A stretch of 64,000 nucleotides of DNA from Chara braunii (Eukaryota; Streptophyta; Charophyceae; Charales; Characeae): the NCBI GenBank assembly GCA_003427395.1, contig BFEA01000037.1, positions 283,847 through 347,846 on the forward strand, written 5' to 3'. The position numbers and the translations under genes were made by a program. This document shows, one piece after another, positions 1-10,830 of this stretch. Numbering within the stretch: the first letter of the stretch is position 1; each line of letters begins with the position of its first letter. The notes under the pieces are model-generated. The model ran no database searches. It saw only the letters and a list, made by a program, of their open reading frames with translations, and was not told the origin of the DNA.

Positions 1-287
1 AGATGAAGCATGCAAGGCTGCCTAACTAGGACGTGAGGGCCGACAGAGGGAAGAAAAAGTGATGGGTAAGGGAATCATGCAAATGACTCCTAAAGTGAGG
101 GCAAGATAATACGCCGTCGGTCATACGGTCCCGATGCCTATGCGTATACCAAGGGAGAGCCCAACTCAGAGGAACCGGGCTAAGGGAGACCATCAGGTGA
201 CACGACCAGGGTACTATACAGTGGTAAGAGAGTAACGACGTCTGAAGTAGGCAGAGCTGGTCGTGATGGAGTCCGTGGAGCTGCCAA

Positions 288-1069
288 TTACGTCCATGAA
301 GAGAAGTCCGGAATGAGCCGCAAAGTCGATGAGCTGAAGTAGCAAAATCGGAGTGGATGGAATACTGAGAAGTCAAAGACGTGGGAAGAGAAGTCGGAGT
401 CAGTCGTTGTATCCACAGGACGACGACGAGTGCGTTGTGGACGCTCAGAAGCATCTGGCTGGTGCTGAAGGCCTGCCTCAGATGGAGTAGGCTCCCCTTC
501 AACGATCTTCTCAACCGAGGGAGAAGGAAGAGGGTTAGTGGGTTGAGGAGGAGCAGTCAACCCAGCACGATGAGCACGGTCATAGGCACGCACCAACATG
601 CGAGCGTGCTGCAAGTGCTCGAGGGGCTCTCAAGTAGCCTCCTCATTAGGGTAACCTTCCAATGTGTGAGGTACTTGACGTGAGGAGGGTTGTCGTCGGT
701 GACTCGGCGGCCACTGATATCTGAAACGAGGAACTCCTCGTGGCCGTCCACCATGATGGGTGGAGGGCACTCGTATGGTCGTCCAGTGAAACGCTCAGAC
801 GGTCTGGGGTAGGGACGTAGTAACGAGGCGTGGTAGACATCGTGCACACGAGCCTGGTGTAGGTAGTCGAGCAGCTTCACACGGAAGTTGACCCGGCTAG
901 ATGTCGTATGAGAACCGACAGCCTGGAGAATGCAGCAGGGGCCAAAGAAGCGACGTCGAAACTTGCGAAGCGTGTCCGCTTCGAGCTGTAAGTGGCGGGC
1001 ATCGACAAGCACATCATCACCAACTTTGAATGGATGATTCATCCTCAATCGGTTCACACATGCGGCCAT
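288..1069 (-). pseudogene. Chromovirus integrase C terminus with chromodomain (broken)
   Basis: The frame beginning at 1069 reads PFKVGDDVLVDARHLQL, followed by FRRRFFGPC and VNFRVKLLDYLHQARVHDVYH. This is the GPY/F-type integrase C-terminal module. At about 720-610 the sequence reads EEFLVSDI, then VKYLTHWK. After a 1-nt frameshift it continues with GYPNEEAT, a stop where Trp is expected, and EPLEHL. That is the classic shape of a chromodomain. The tail (614-288) is rich in Pro, Arg and Thr. Chromodomains bind methylated histone tails and steer integration to heterochromatin. Confidence 0.82.
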
Positions 1070-1259
1070 GCGAGTTTAGGAAGCGGCTATGTGCTCATGC
1101 GTGGTTTGGATGATCGACGTCATGTGTGCAACCCAATCATCCAACGCGGGACAACTCGTGTCGGGATGCATCTTTGACGGTCGAAGGAAGTTTGTGGGAA
1201 CACGAGGGTGATAGCCGAGGTCGCAATGGTAAGGCGACATCCCCGTGGCTGGCGAGATG

Positions 1260-2143
1260 ACATGGTTGTAGGCTATCTCCGGGTGGGCAAGATGGAGATC
1301 CCACTGCTAGTCGTCACGAACAATATTTCGAAGAATATCTCTGACAGTCCTATTCGTGACCTCAGTCTGACCATGAGTTGGGGGATGGTAAGACGAGGAG
1401 AAGCGGAGCTAGGTGTCGTACACCTCATGGAGCCGTCGCCAGAATTGGCTGGTAAAGCGCGGGTCACGATCAGATATGATGCTCAGGGGTAAGTCGTGGT
1501 CACGCACGACTCGGTCAAACACGATGTCGGCGACCTCACGTGCACTGATGGCATAGCGGCACGGAACAAAGCGTGCACGCTTCGTGAAGCGGTCGACGAC
1601 GACCAGGATAGCATCATGACCACGGGGGGTCGGAGGACGAAGAGGACCGATAAAGTTCGTCGAGATCGACTGCCAATGACCCTCAAGGATAGGAAGAGGC
1701 TGGAGCAAATCATAAGGTAGGTGGTTCGCACTATTCAAAGCGTGCGTGCTTCGTGAAGGTGTGGACGACGACCAGGATAGCATCATGACCGCGGGGGGTC
1801 GGAGGACGAAGAAATCGACTGCCAACGACCCTCAGGGATAGGAAGAGGCTGGAGCAAATCATAAGGCAGGTGGTTCGCATTGTTCACCTCTTGACAGGTG
1901 GGACACTGCGACGTAGTCCTTCACAAAGTCCTTGCACTTCGGTCAGACGTACAGGTGGCTCACACGAGCCAACGTCTTGTGGAAGCCCATATGACCGGCA
2001 ACTGCCTGGTCATGGAACTCTGCCATTGCCCGGTAGCTGTCAGGTGGAGGGAATGCAAATGTGGGGTTCTTTGGTGCCCTGTGAACCGTGCCAGTACACA
2101 AGACCGTTGTCCCTGAGAGAGGAGTTCGGGACGGTCTTGCCAC
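1260..2143 (-). pseudogene. Chromovirus integrase, zinc-binding and catalytic core (broken)
   Basis: The zinc-binding start has HDQAVAGHMGFHKT (about 2020-1980) and CPTCQEVNNANHLPY (about 1905-1865). The core has VVVDRFTKRARF and SDRDPRFTSQFW, then in a shifted frame SSYHPQTHGQTEV near 1375. The second Asp and the catalytic Glu are present. The first catalytic Asp, normally in an S-x-DFIG context, reads Asn here (STNFIG, about 1665). A tandem duplication of about 169 bp (1567-1886) repeats the C-x-x-C to first-Asp segment, and the upstream repeat unit has also lost about 24 bp. It could not be functional. Confidence 0.85.
1567..1886. repeat. Tandem duplication of about 169 bp inside the dead integrase
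   Basis: Two adjacent units share a start with AAAGCGTGC(A/G)(C/T)GCTTCGTGAAG and an end with CAAATCATAAGG(T/C)AGGTGGTTCGCA. They span about 1567-1735 and 1736-1886. The second is shorter because about 24 bp are missing around 1810. Several substitutions separate the units, so the duplication is old. Confidence 0.85.
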
Positions 2144-2209
2144 TTCGAAGGGTCACATGGATGTCGCGATAGTCGGGGCAGTGGCGGTACTGAGTGCGAA
2201 ACTCGTTGG

Positions 2210-3768
2210 TCACCGAGTAGTGGATGATGGTGACCGAGATGGCAGCGAGCTAGATCTGCTCCAGATCATGGTTTGGGTGTCAAGATAAGGCATCTGCAAC
2301 CCGATTGATCTCACCCTTGATGTGCTCAGTGGTGAAACTAAACTCGGACAGATCGCGCCACCAGTGAGCCTGTTGAGGAGTGAACTTCCGCTTTGTGAGA
2401 AAAGCCTGGACAAAAGAATTGTTTGTGCGCACTGCAGGTAGTGACGCCAGTCCCGAGTGGCATAAACTACTGCGAGGACCTCACGTTCATCAGGAGTGTA
2501 GTTTATCTGGACGGGCAAGAGCTGACGGGAGTGGAAGGCTATCAGACAATCACATGAGCGAGACTCAACATACAATCCTCGGCGATGGTAGGAGAATAAT
2601 TAATAGAAGGCTCGTCAGTAGTCGGACGAGTAGGCGTCAGGCAGGAAGCAATGGTAGGGGTAGGAGGTGGGAAGTGAGGGATGTGAGGATGAGAGGAATC
2701 AGGAAAGGAGGGAAAAATATGAGAGAGCACTGCTCCTACAGCAAAGTCGGACACATCAGCAAGGATAAAAGGGCGATCAAAATCGGATAGAACCGGTGCA
2801 AATGTCACCGCCTTCTTGAGGGCGCGGAAGGTGTTCTCGTGGAGAGGTGTCCAAGCTCATAGCTGGTTCTTCCGGAGGAGGGTAAAGGTAAGGACATGCG
2901 AGTAGGAGGCATAAGCTCGGATGAACTTACTATAACTCATAAGTCCAAGATAACTGCGAAGCTGCTTTCTTGGGGTTAGGCCAATCCGCGATAGCAGTGA
3001 TCTTCGAGTCGTCCATGTGGAGACCCTAGTCAGACACATAGTGTCCTAAGAAATCCACTTTGCGCTGGGCAAAACGACACCTGCTCAGCTTGGAGTAGAA
3101 ACCATGTCTGTGCAAGCGGTCAAGGACGTCGCAGAGATGTCTGAGATGTTCCTCAAGGGTACGACTGTAGATCAGGATATCGTCGAGGTAGACGAGAACG
3201 TACTGCTCTAGGATGTCCCTGAAGATGTCGTTCATCACCGTTTGGAAGGTAGCGGGTGCGTTAGTGAGGCCAAATGGCATCACCATAAACTCATAGTGGC
3301 CGAAGCGCGATCATAATGTTGTTTGCGGTTGGTCCACTGCAGCGACGCGGATCTAATGGTAACCGCTACGAAGATCGATCTTCGTAAAGAAGTGGTTGCC
3401 TGCTAGGCGGTCGAACAGCTTGTCGGAACGAGGCATGGGGTAACTGTTCTTAACCGTGTAGCGGTTGAGACCGCAATAATCGATGCAGGGACGAAGACTT
3501 TCATCCGCTTTGTGAGCAAAAAGGACGGGTGCACCCCACAGGGAGTTGCTGGGTTTAATGAAACCCAGTCTCAGGAGCTCCTCAAGCTGACGCTCGAGTT
3601 CAGTGGCCTTGGGGATCGAGAGTCTGCAGGATGCCTAGTGAACACAATAGTCAGGCACAAGCTGGATGGAATGCTTGACGTCGTGCATCGATGGGATGAT
3701 GGCGTACGAGAACGACGATGGGAAAACGTCGTGGTACTCTCGAATGAGGTCACGAACTGCAAGGCTCG
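2210..3768 (-). pseudogene. Chromovirus reverse transcriptase-RNase H (broken)
   Basis: The RT palm is clear. A block with IDY, LN, TVKN and YP-P lies at about 3500-3410, followed by [11 protein letters not shown] at about 3395-3350. MPFGLTNAPATFQ starts at 3280, and the catalytic VLVYLDDILIYS lies near 3195, so the YxDD box is intact. The RNase H region begins near 2880 with a FAVGAVLSH stretch, and a second block around 2500 contains YTPDEREVLAVVYATRDWRHYL. The reading frame changes at least at about 3290, 3020, 2560 and 2400, so no single protein can be made. The family function is copying element RNA into DNA and removing the RNA strand. Confidence 0.88.
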
Positions 3769-4280
3769 AGTTTGTTGAAGGCACTATCCATGACTTGAAA
3801 GTCTATCTAAAAAAAGGCAAGGAAACTCACGAGCACTTCGACTCTGTCTGGATCGCAGCGGCCAAACATCTTGAGGAGAACGAGAGGGAACTCAATGAGG
3901 GTGGTGTCAGATTGGTCCGGAGCTTGGGGCCCAAGCTCTATATTGACTACCAGAGACCTCCAGTACCTTCTTTTCTCACGGATGGCTCCTATTGGGGTGG
4001 CTTGGTTGATCTAGCCAAAAGGTACATTTCTCCAGCAGAGATTGACTACGAGGCAATGACCGAGGCATCTAAGTTTCGGCATCTCAGGCAAGGGATTTTC
4101 TCTCTGTTGTATCTCCCTACACTATGGGAGGAATTTTGTCTTATGGTTGCATTTCGTACCATGGGCCTCGGATGGAAGTGCTCAGAGCTTGCAGGCTTTA
4201 GGTGGTTCTACATTCAAAGGCCACAATCTCAGGAGGTACACAGGCATGGCTCGAGGCACGGGAAACGCACAACCAAATAA
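3769..4280 (+). pseudogene. LTR-encoded repeated domain, copy 1 (5'-truncated)
   Basis: The frame runs FVEGTIHDLKVYLKKGKE, then AAAKHLEENEREL, SLGPKLYIDYQRPPVPSF, YWGGLVDLAKRYI and ends KRTTK at 4280. It matches the copy-2 LTR ORF (31671-32324) and the third copy (61400-63660) along its length, with conservative substitutions. That pattern indicates an ancestral protein-coding gene. It lies upstream of the PBS and therefore inside the LTR. The first part is missing because the chromovirus fragment joins here. I do not recognise a named family. The domain recurs four more times downstream of the PBS. Confidence 0.65.
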
Positions 4281-4747
4281 GGAACCAATGATGGGGCTTT
4301 AGAGGGATGAGTGCGACTCTAGACTGGTGTTGGTCGTGCCTATTCACCTGTACTTTCTTGAGATTATTACGAGTTCTCATTCTTCCCTCATTTATCCTTG
4401 TCACTGTCTTCATTTGCTTTGACTCCGCTTGATGATTGTGATTTCTGATGATTTTGTCACAGTTCTCAAAATTAATAAATTAGCAAAATTGATACACAAG
4501 GGGTGGTACATCCTTCCTACCGGAAGTAATCAATGTCGTTCACTCGGGCCTCTCAACCATAATGGGGAGGAGCGTGGGGTGAGTCAACCTTGTATTATTC
4601 ATTGACTTGCCGGGGGAATAGGAATCAGACTGTCGCTTCCCACAATGGTAGGAGCCAGAGCCAAGAGGTTCTGAAAAAAAAATAAAAAATTGACGCACCA
4701 GAATTTCATGTTTATTATTTGTATGATCTTCTGCTGTTCCAAATTAA

Positions 4748-4753
4748 AATAAA
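4748..4753 (+). promoter_or_regulatory. AATAAA polyadenylation signal in the LTR
   Basis: AATAAA in the context AAAATAAAAGATTCC, followed by a conserved block (AAGACCGTAATTGAAGGG). The same signal and context occur at 32600 and 63936 in the other LTR copies. Confidence 0.5.
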
Positions 4754-4946
4754 AGATTCCAAAGATCGAGGACCGACGAAGACCGTAATTGAAGGGTCTC
4801 GCTCGAAGCCGGAGGCATACAACAGGAAGGGAATATGCGTTAATATTTTATTTTATTTATTGCAAGCAACATTCAAAATCCTGCGTGACAGCCTGTTCGT
4901 TTTCTGGTCGCCCAAAGTGGGCTGACTAAAAAAAGTGCGACAAAAT

Positions 4947-4964
4947 TGGCGTCGTTGTCGGGGA
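4947..4964 (+). other. Primer-binding site, tRNA-Asp type
   Basis: TGGCGTCGTTGTCGGGGA, 4 nt after the LTR end (…GTGCGACA at 4942). By my reading it differs at 2 of 18 positions from the complement of the plant tRNA-Asp 3' end (TGGCGCCGTTGCCGGGGA), a primer used by several plant Ty3 lineages. Confidence 0.75.
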
Positions 4965-5289
4965 CATGAAAAATTCTCGTGTCTGGAACGAGTCTGGGTC
5001 AGCATTAGCTTTGAGTTTTGATTAGGACATGAGAACTATTGACAATGTTCTTAACCATCAAAACCACTTATTATCCCCATTGAGCTATAATTCTCCTGGG
5101 AATCCCAGTTGGGTCTTATTTTTCATGTGTGAGGCACCACACTGGACTGGAGAAGGAGACTGGCATTATTTATTAGAGAGAGTCAGGCTTGATCACAAGT
5201 ATGTTCTACGAACCTCTGACAATTGTGAGAAACTCGAAGAGAAGAGAGCAAATTAGATTCGGGCAATGTTAGTCGACAGTGCATTGAAA

Positions 5290-5660
5290 TAACTTTCTAA
5301 ACTCGCTTTTAAAAGGTTACTCCTTTATCAATTTGAGCATATTTCGGTCTACCATTTTGGCGATTCGACCATCTGTGTAGTGTTGGCTCGCTTCTTGGAG
5401 GGAGATATCTATGATATCCGTCTTTATGTCAAGAACGGAGGTTGCAATGATGGTGAGAACTTTAACTGGTTAAAGGGCAGATCTATTCAAGCAAAAAAAG
5501 AAAGTGGAACGAGGGTTAATGCTTGTAACCTATGAGACAATTCCAAGTCCTCCTATCCCTAACAGCTACTGTAACGGAAGTAACTGGTTGCCAATCATTA
5601 ACATGGTATTGAAGTGGGGGAAATGGGTGGGCTGTCATGAGAACGAAAAAAAATTCAGCT
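5290..5660 (+). pseudogene. Repeated domain unit 2, copy 1
   Basis: Broken frames give the same order as the copy-2 ORF at 33144-33635: YQFEHI, LARFLEGDIYDIR, YVKNGG, NFNWL, QKKKVERGLM, IPSPPIPNSYC and NWLPIINMVL. A small deletion and frameshifts around 5470-5500 disrupt it. No named family was recognised. The unit lies just 3' of the PBS, where gag normally starts. Confidence 0.6.
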
Positions 5661-5689
5661 GAGGAAATCAGGCAGCGAAGATCGGAATT

Positions 5690-6084
5690 TGGTACGAGTG
5701 TCTCCTGAGATCATTGAATGTTTTAAGAAAGAGAGAAGTGTTCTCATATGAAGTTGTCAAGTATGAGATAAAAGTGGATGGGAGCAGAAACGATTCTATA
5801 TTTTAACATTTTACTTCACCGGGCTAGATACATATGATGTGAGGATCTATATTCCCAAAGAAAGAAGTGTTAAGGCTGTGTATGAGAGACGCTGGAGATT
5901 CGCTGAGGAAGTTGTGTTGAAAGAGAAAGAGAGACTTGAGAGGGAAAATAAGTGCTTCATTGGATCCACTCAGCTTGCTGTCTTTGAGGGATTCCCGACT
6001 CCTCCTTTACCTGGTATCAGTCTGTCAAGGAACAATTCGTCTGCTGTGATTAAGTTTGCACTGAGAGTGAGAGGGGAAGATTAA
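5690..6084 (+). pseudogene. Repeated domain unit 3, copy 1
   Basis: The open part (5839-6084) begins MRIYIPKERSVKAVYERR, continues AEEVVLKEKERLERENKC and ends in a PPLPGISLSRNN block. The frame upstream encodes FSYEVVKYE and FYFTGLDTYD. It carries the core segment (DVRIYIPKERS...) that is missing from the copy-2 unit 3. The helix-forming EEVVLKEKERLERE stretch looks coiled-coil-like. Function unknown. Confidence 0.6.
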
Positions 6085-6189
6085 AGGCACTAATGAGTCA
6101 TCCGTACGTACCTCCAAAAGCGAGACTCTGGTTTAGGTTAGGAAGAGGACATGGAAGGTTGAGTAAGGAAGAGTCAGAGAAGCTACTGA

Positions 6190-6600
6190 ATCCCCTTAAT
6201 TCCATAACGAGGAGAGTCGTGTTTCCTTAAGGGATCGTGAGATATGAGGCACTAAAGAATCTGGGGGATGGGAACATGACAGTGTATATTGTCCTTACCT
6301 CCTACTTTATTGATCTCGATAAGTTTCATATTGGAATCTATGTGCCACGACAGAGGCTTGAAGGGTGTAGACGTGGCTGATGCTGGGAACGAGCAGTCGA
6401 CATTGTATACAACGAAAGAACAAGGCTTGAACAAGAAGGGAAAAGTTTTTCTTGGATTACTTATGCTAGACCTTTCACAGGGATACCATCTCCTCCTATT
6501 GAAGGGCTTACGCTTTCGAGGGACAATTGGTCATCCATGGTAGATTTTGTATGGAAGGTGAAGAGGGCTCACGAAGAATACTCTAAGCAGCAAACATAAC
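6190..6600 (+). pseudogene. Repeated domain unit 4, present only in copy 1
   Basis: With one or two frameshifts this reads VRYEALKN, YIVLTSYFIDLDKFHIGIYVPRQR, then NERTRLEQEGKSF, GIPSPPIEGLTLSRDNW and FVWKVKRAHEEYSKQQ. It aligns position by position with unit 3. Copy 2 lacks a separate unit 4: its unit 3 ends with the unit-4 tail (KVKR...EYS), as expected if recombination between adjacent units removed one. Confidence 0.6.
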
Positions 6601-7090
6601 TGTTGTGAGAGGCAGACTTTATGAAGTGACTAGGTCCGATAACCCCTTTATAATTCTGAGATATGAGACTTGTGTAAGAGGACGCATAATATTTCACATT
6701 CCAGTGGTCAAATTCCTGAATACCGGCAGCTTGGACATGAGAATCTACGCCCCAGCATGCCAAGAGAAGGAGGCTGATTATTTGGAATGCCGGATGGGGG
6801 CTTATGTCAGTCTTATAAGGACGAAAGAGTGGCTTGAAAAATTACAGAGAAAAGTAACTTGGGGATATTAAGTAAGGCAGTTTGAGAGACTTCCTAGTTT
6901 TTCAACTACTGATGGTTTTGATGACAAGAGAGACTGGATGCCTCTGCTGGAGGTCATTGCCATAGTAGGTAAAGCAAGGGAGACTAACTCCACAGTGGTA
7001 ATAAAGTCGTTTTTCCTGAATACCTTCGAACATCAGTTCGAGATCCCTGACAGCATTCATCCGGAGATTTACCTTTCCTGTATAATAATG
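6600..7090 (+). pseudogene. Repeated domain unit 5, copy 1
   Basis: The frame 6605-6871 and its continuation read GRLYEVTRSDNPFIILRYET, IPVVKFLNTGSLDMRIYAPA, SLIRTKEWLEKLQRKVTW, then VRQFERLP, DWMPLLEVIA and FEIPDSIHPEIYLS. It corresponds to the intact copy-2 ORF at 33927-34418. A stop at 6871 and a frame change near 6900 break it. Motif order (RYE, then G-S-L-D-x-RIY, an E/K-rich helix, L-P, D-W-x-P-L-L) matches units 2-4. Confidence 0.62.
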
Positions 7091-7094
7091 AATA

Positions 7095-7627
7095 ATGTCC
7101 AGTACGGTTGAACAGCTAAGGGTAGTCAAGACAGAAGGGACTTTTCGAATCTCAGACAAGAGTCTCTTTACTTTGGATGAGCTTGAGCTTTTGCAACCTT
7201 TCTTTGATCGGATGAGAGCCTCTGCTTTGAGAGTCGTCACTGACCAGACTGAGATCAACTATTTGCTGAAGGTTGTGAAAGTGGGGACCATTAAGAGAGT
7301 GTCTTATCACTCCTCTAGAGAATGAGTCTCTTGCCAAGAGAATCAACATTGGTTCATAAGTAATGCAATTTGACTATGAGATTATAGACTCGACACAGTA
7401 CTTCATGATTCGAACAGTGAAATGATATAACAGAAGACAGGGTAGGGATGATGAGAGGGAACTGATTAAGGATTATATTGCAAGGCTGAGAAGAATTGCG
7501 TTGCCCTTGATCACCACTCAGTCTATTATTGCCTACACTCTCTGCGTACATAATTCTCAAGGGGAGGAGCAAACAAGACAGAAGAGAGACAAGTTTGTTT
7601 CTCTTTCGAGAAGACTAAGGGATTGAA
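7095..7627 (+). pseudogene. Two short related ORFs (6a, 6b) upstream of gag, copy 1
   Basis: ORF 6a (7095-7325) reads VKTEGTFRISDKSLFTLDEL, LRVVTDQTEINYLLKVVKV. ORF 6b (from ATG 7363) reads FDYEIIDS, YFMIRTVK, then DDERELIKDYIARLRRIALP, LITTQSIIAYTLCVHNSQ. Each matches its copy-2 partner (34501-34803 and 34793-35083). The two also resemble one another: G-T-[FLI], D-E-x-x-L, R-x-x-AL, [IV]T-x-[QT]-x-I-x-Y-x-L-x-V. No named domain was recognised. 6b in copy 1 has an internal stop near 7420. Confidence 0.55.
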
Positions 7628-7688
7628 AGTAGGAAAAAAGAGGTCAAAAGTGACAAGAAGAGAGAGGAGAGAACATTAGGGAAGGTTC

Positions 7689-9360
7689 ATGGTCAAAATG
7701 GTTGGACGAGGGAAACCTAGCTCCTCTGCAGGGACTCGTGACGAGACCTTAGTCGGTGTCATACGGGAGTTGGCCGAAAGAGTTGACACAATAAAAGGAG
7801 GGTCAAAGAGGCTAGATGAAAGGATTTCATGCTTCGGAGGGCCTCAGATAAATGATTTTCTGGATGAATATGAATTATTTAAGACTCCTTTATGATTGGT
7901 CAGACAAACAGCGACTTAAGCACCTTCTACCATATTGTGACACTGACTCAAGGTTGGTTGTTAGGGCCACTACATGGAAAGAAGTCAAGGAAAGAATGAC
8001 AAGGGAATTTGAGAAAGATCATGTTCCAACTACTACCAAGGATCTCCTCAATATCACGAGAGCTAAGTATGACACTTTCAATGTTTTCCTCCAAACGTTT
8101 ATCAGAACAGCCAGAAGAATTCCATATTTGGATGGGGCTAAGAAATGTCATATTTTTCTATTTGATTTCACTGATAATGAGAGACCGACTGTTCTCAATC
8201 AAGCACAACACTACCCTTTCAGATGAGATGAAATGGTTCAATAGTTAGAACTTTACCTATGGTTTCACACAAGAAGTGGTCACTAGATCACATCGATACG
8301 TTGACCAAAGCCTAGGAGACCGAGAATGGTATGAATAGAGGGAACAATCTAAGTGCCGAAAATATTATTCAACGAGTTATGGTCAATTACATGCCTGCTA
8401 ATCATGTTGTGGATGAGAAAGGAAAGAAGAAGGCTGAAACTGGGAATGAAGAGGATGACGATGATGATGACTATGAGAAAAGAGGAGATTCCTCCGGATC
8501 TAGAAGGAATGGAGGGAATGGTGAAAAAAAAAATCAGAGAAAAAAAAAAGTATGATGACCGTCCGAGGAAGAGTTTTGTCTGCTATCTTTGTTGGTGAAG
8601 GGGGTCATACTACCACCTACTATAAGCCTCTGAAGAGGATGCGAGAAGCGGGGTAGCAAAGAAGGATGCAATGGGTCATGTTTGTGATAGTTCATGGAAC
8701 AAATTGGATCCCAGACATCCTGGAGATATGAGACTTCTTGCCCTTAAACATGAAGAAAAGATGAAGAAGAAAAAAAAGACAAAAACTAATGTGAATATTC
8801 ACTTTCTTATCGGTGAACTGCCTCAAGAACATGTGCAGAAATTTGATGATCCTTCCACCGTGATTGAATTGCCTTTAAGATCCCTGACGTTAATGGAATA
8901 CCTGTCTGACAAGGTTTCCCCAAGCGAGCCTTTATTAAAAGAAAATTCTACTTCCCAGACTTCCTCTGAGTTGGTAATATTTTCTTCTAATAGGCCCGCT
9001 TGTTCGGTCAACATGATGTCGTTTGAGGGTGACTACCACCAGAGCTCGTCATGGAGCCCAGTATAGTGATTCAAGAAGTAAGAAATATTCAAGCACGCCT
9101 AACGCCTCAAATGATAGAGGAAAAGAAGAGAAGAAAGGCCGAAGAGACTCTAAATGACATTCTTGATGATCAACAACCAAACGCTCCAACTAGAAAGAAT
9201 GAATAAGGAAGCTCTTGTTCTCAAGAGCAAGTTGGAAGGTGTAACTTTAATCACTGATGTAATTACAAAGATGCTAGAGGAAACAAAAATAACAAAGAAG
9301 CAATGACTCTAGCACCTAAGTTTAGGGAAGAGTTAAACAAATTGATTGAAAAAAAAAAAA
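7689..9360 (+). pseudogene. Gag, copy 1 (frameshifted)
   Basis: It starts at ATG 7689 (MVKMVGRGKPSSSAGTRDE) and follows the copy-2 gag (35117-36787). Recognisable blocks include RISCFGGPQINDFLDEYELF, TTTKDLLNITRAKYDTFNVF, an acidic run (EEDDDDDDY, about 8450) and a zinc knuckle near 8577-8620. The knuckle keeps both CxxC cysteines (CYLC), but one extra base before GEGGHTTTY breaks the frame. The gag/protease junction here reads KKKTEVNY, without the TAG found in copy 2. Gag builds the virus-like particle and binds element RNA. Confidence 0.78.
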
Positions 9361-9800
9361 CGGAGGTTAACTACTTGGGATCCGTCTTCCCCAGTCAGAT
9401 GAACAGATCATTACCAGATTGTAAGATGAATGGAAGTCGTCCAATTCTTAAGTCATGAAGGGTCATCTTGGATCGGTCTACAGGATCCAGAGACTGCCTA
9501 GGAACAGACCTTTATGGTTTGTACTAACCACAATCATAAGCATCAGTTGTCGGCCAACTCAATTAGAAGGGAAAAATTTGTTGAGAGGACAAGGAAAATC
9601 AAATGGAAAGACAAGCAAGAAGTCAAAGAGGAAGCCTCAGTGGACATCAATCAGATTTCGAAGATGATGAAAGTTTTTGGCAAACTCAAAGATTAAGATG
9701 GACAAATTGAGGCATTCAAAAAGGCTATTGAAGCTGCTAAGGGTGAAAAAATGAAATTAAAAATTGCATTCACTCATCCTTTTTTAGGAAAATAGTCATT
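9361..9800 (+). pseudogene. Protease remnant and linker, copy 1 (protease deleted)
   Basis: Alignment with copy 2 shows NYLGSVFPSQMNRSLPDC, then a jump at about 9427 straight to the sequence after the protease. About 270 bp, including the whole DSGA active site, are missing. The remainder encodes the linker (NSIRRE, DINQISKMMKVFGKLKD) and the HPFLGK block before RT. Confidence 0.7.
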
Positions 9801-9829
9801 GGGTCAAAGAGGACGTACAAGCCCAAGGG

Positions 9830-10830
9830 GGTGAAAAAGAACCTAATAAAAAAAATTATGATGAGGCATTGGAAAAGGAGAGGAGAATCATTAAGGCACT
9901 ATGGGAGTGAACAAAATTGGGGAATCGAGTCACTAGAGAAATATTTGACACAATGAAGATAGACTCAGACCAGTTCATCAAGCCTAAAGAGAAGGAATAT
10001 ATCTTCAAAGTGTATCAGAAATTCTCGGGTGCATTCTCCTTTAATGATGAAGAAAGAGGGCGGTTGGACGTGGATATGATCAAAATGGCAAAGATCTAGA
10101 CGATGGATCATATTCCATGGAATGACAGACCAACCAAGTATGGTCTGAAGAAAGAGGTGGGGGTGGTAAAATATCTTGACAAGAAAATCACCTCTAATGT
10201 TGCTGAACCTGCTGATGGACCGCACACTAACCACTAGTTTTGCTTGTGGAGACCAGGGGGTGGACTGAGATGGATACAGAATCTTCAGAAGCTCAACTCA
10301 ATGACGGTGCGTGATGCAAGTAGTCTTCCTAATGCTGATCTCCTTTCTGAATCTTTTGCTGGTTGATGCATTTATTCTTTGATTGATTTACATCCTGGTT
10401 ATGATCAGTTTCTCATTGATCCTACTAGAAGACCGATGACTGCCATGCACACGCCAAGTCGGGTCATTCATATGTGCGTGGTACCTCAAGGTTGGACCAA
10501 TGGTGTGACAGTGGTTCAAAGGGATATGATCCAGGTCAAGCAAGATATTTCTCCTGAGATAACCAGCCCCTATATTGATGATAACCTTATGAAAGGACCC
10601 ATAGTAAGAGATGAGACATTGGTAGCTGATGGAGTCAGAAAGTTTGTCTGGGAACATGCAGAAGGAATAAAGATGATCCTAGAGAGACTTCAGAAATATA
10701 ACATGAAGTCTCTTCTTTTTCAAGCAAAGGTAACCATCTTGGGCTTTAGATGTTTCTCCAAGGTTAGGAGTCCCGACCCCAAGAAAATAGATAAAATTTT
10801 AAACTGGCTTTTGTCTCTCAAGTGAGTGAC
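9830..10830 (+). pseudogene. Reverse transcriptase, copy 1
   Basis: Matches the copy-2 RT. It includes EKERRIIKAL, NRVTREIFDTMKID and, in the frame 10379-10825, LHPGYDQFLIDPTRRPMTAM, VVPQGWTNGVTVVQRDMI, SPYIDDNLMKGP and a LERLQKYNMKSLLF tail. The YIDD catalytic box is present. The YIDDN...KGP context differs from the usual plant YLDDILIYS and resembles a Ty3-like lineage I associate with fungal and protist elements. In-frame stops near 9910 and 10100 inactivate it. Confidence 0.8.

Larger units (their letters stand above)
1..3768 (-). mobile_element. Chromovirus-type Ty3/gypsy retrotransposon fragment (pol only)
   Basis: Reading the minus strand gives, in order, reverse transcriptase, RNase H, integrase zinc-binding region, integrase core and a chromodomain-like C terminus. 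That order is diagnostic of Ty3/gypsy, and the chromodomain places it with the chromoviruses. Gag, protease, PBS and LTRs are absent. The 5' side of the fragment ends abruptly at about 3768, in the middle of the LTR-encoded domain of the neighbouring plus-strand element, so this is an insertion or deletion junction. The other side runs off the window. Many frameshifts and stops show that it is dead. Confidence 0.9.
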
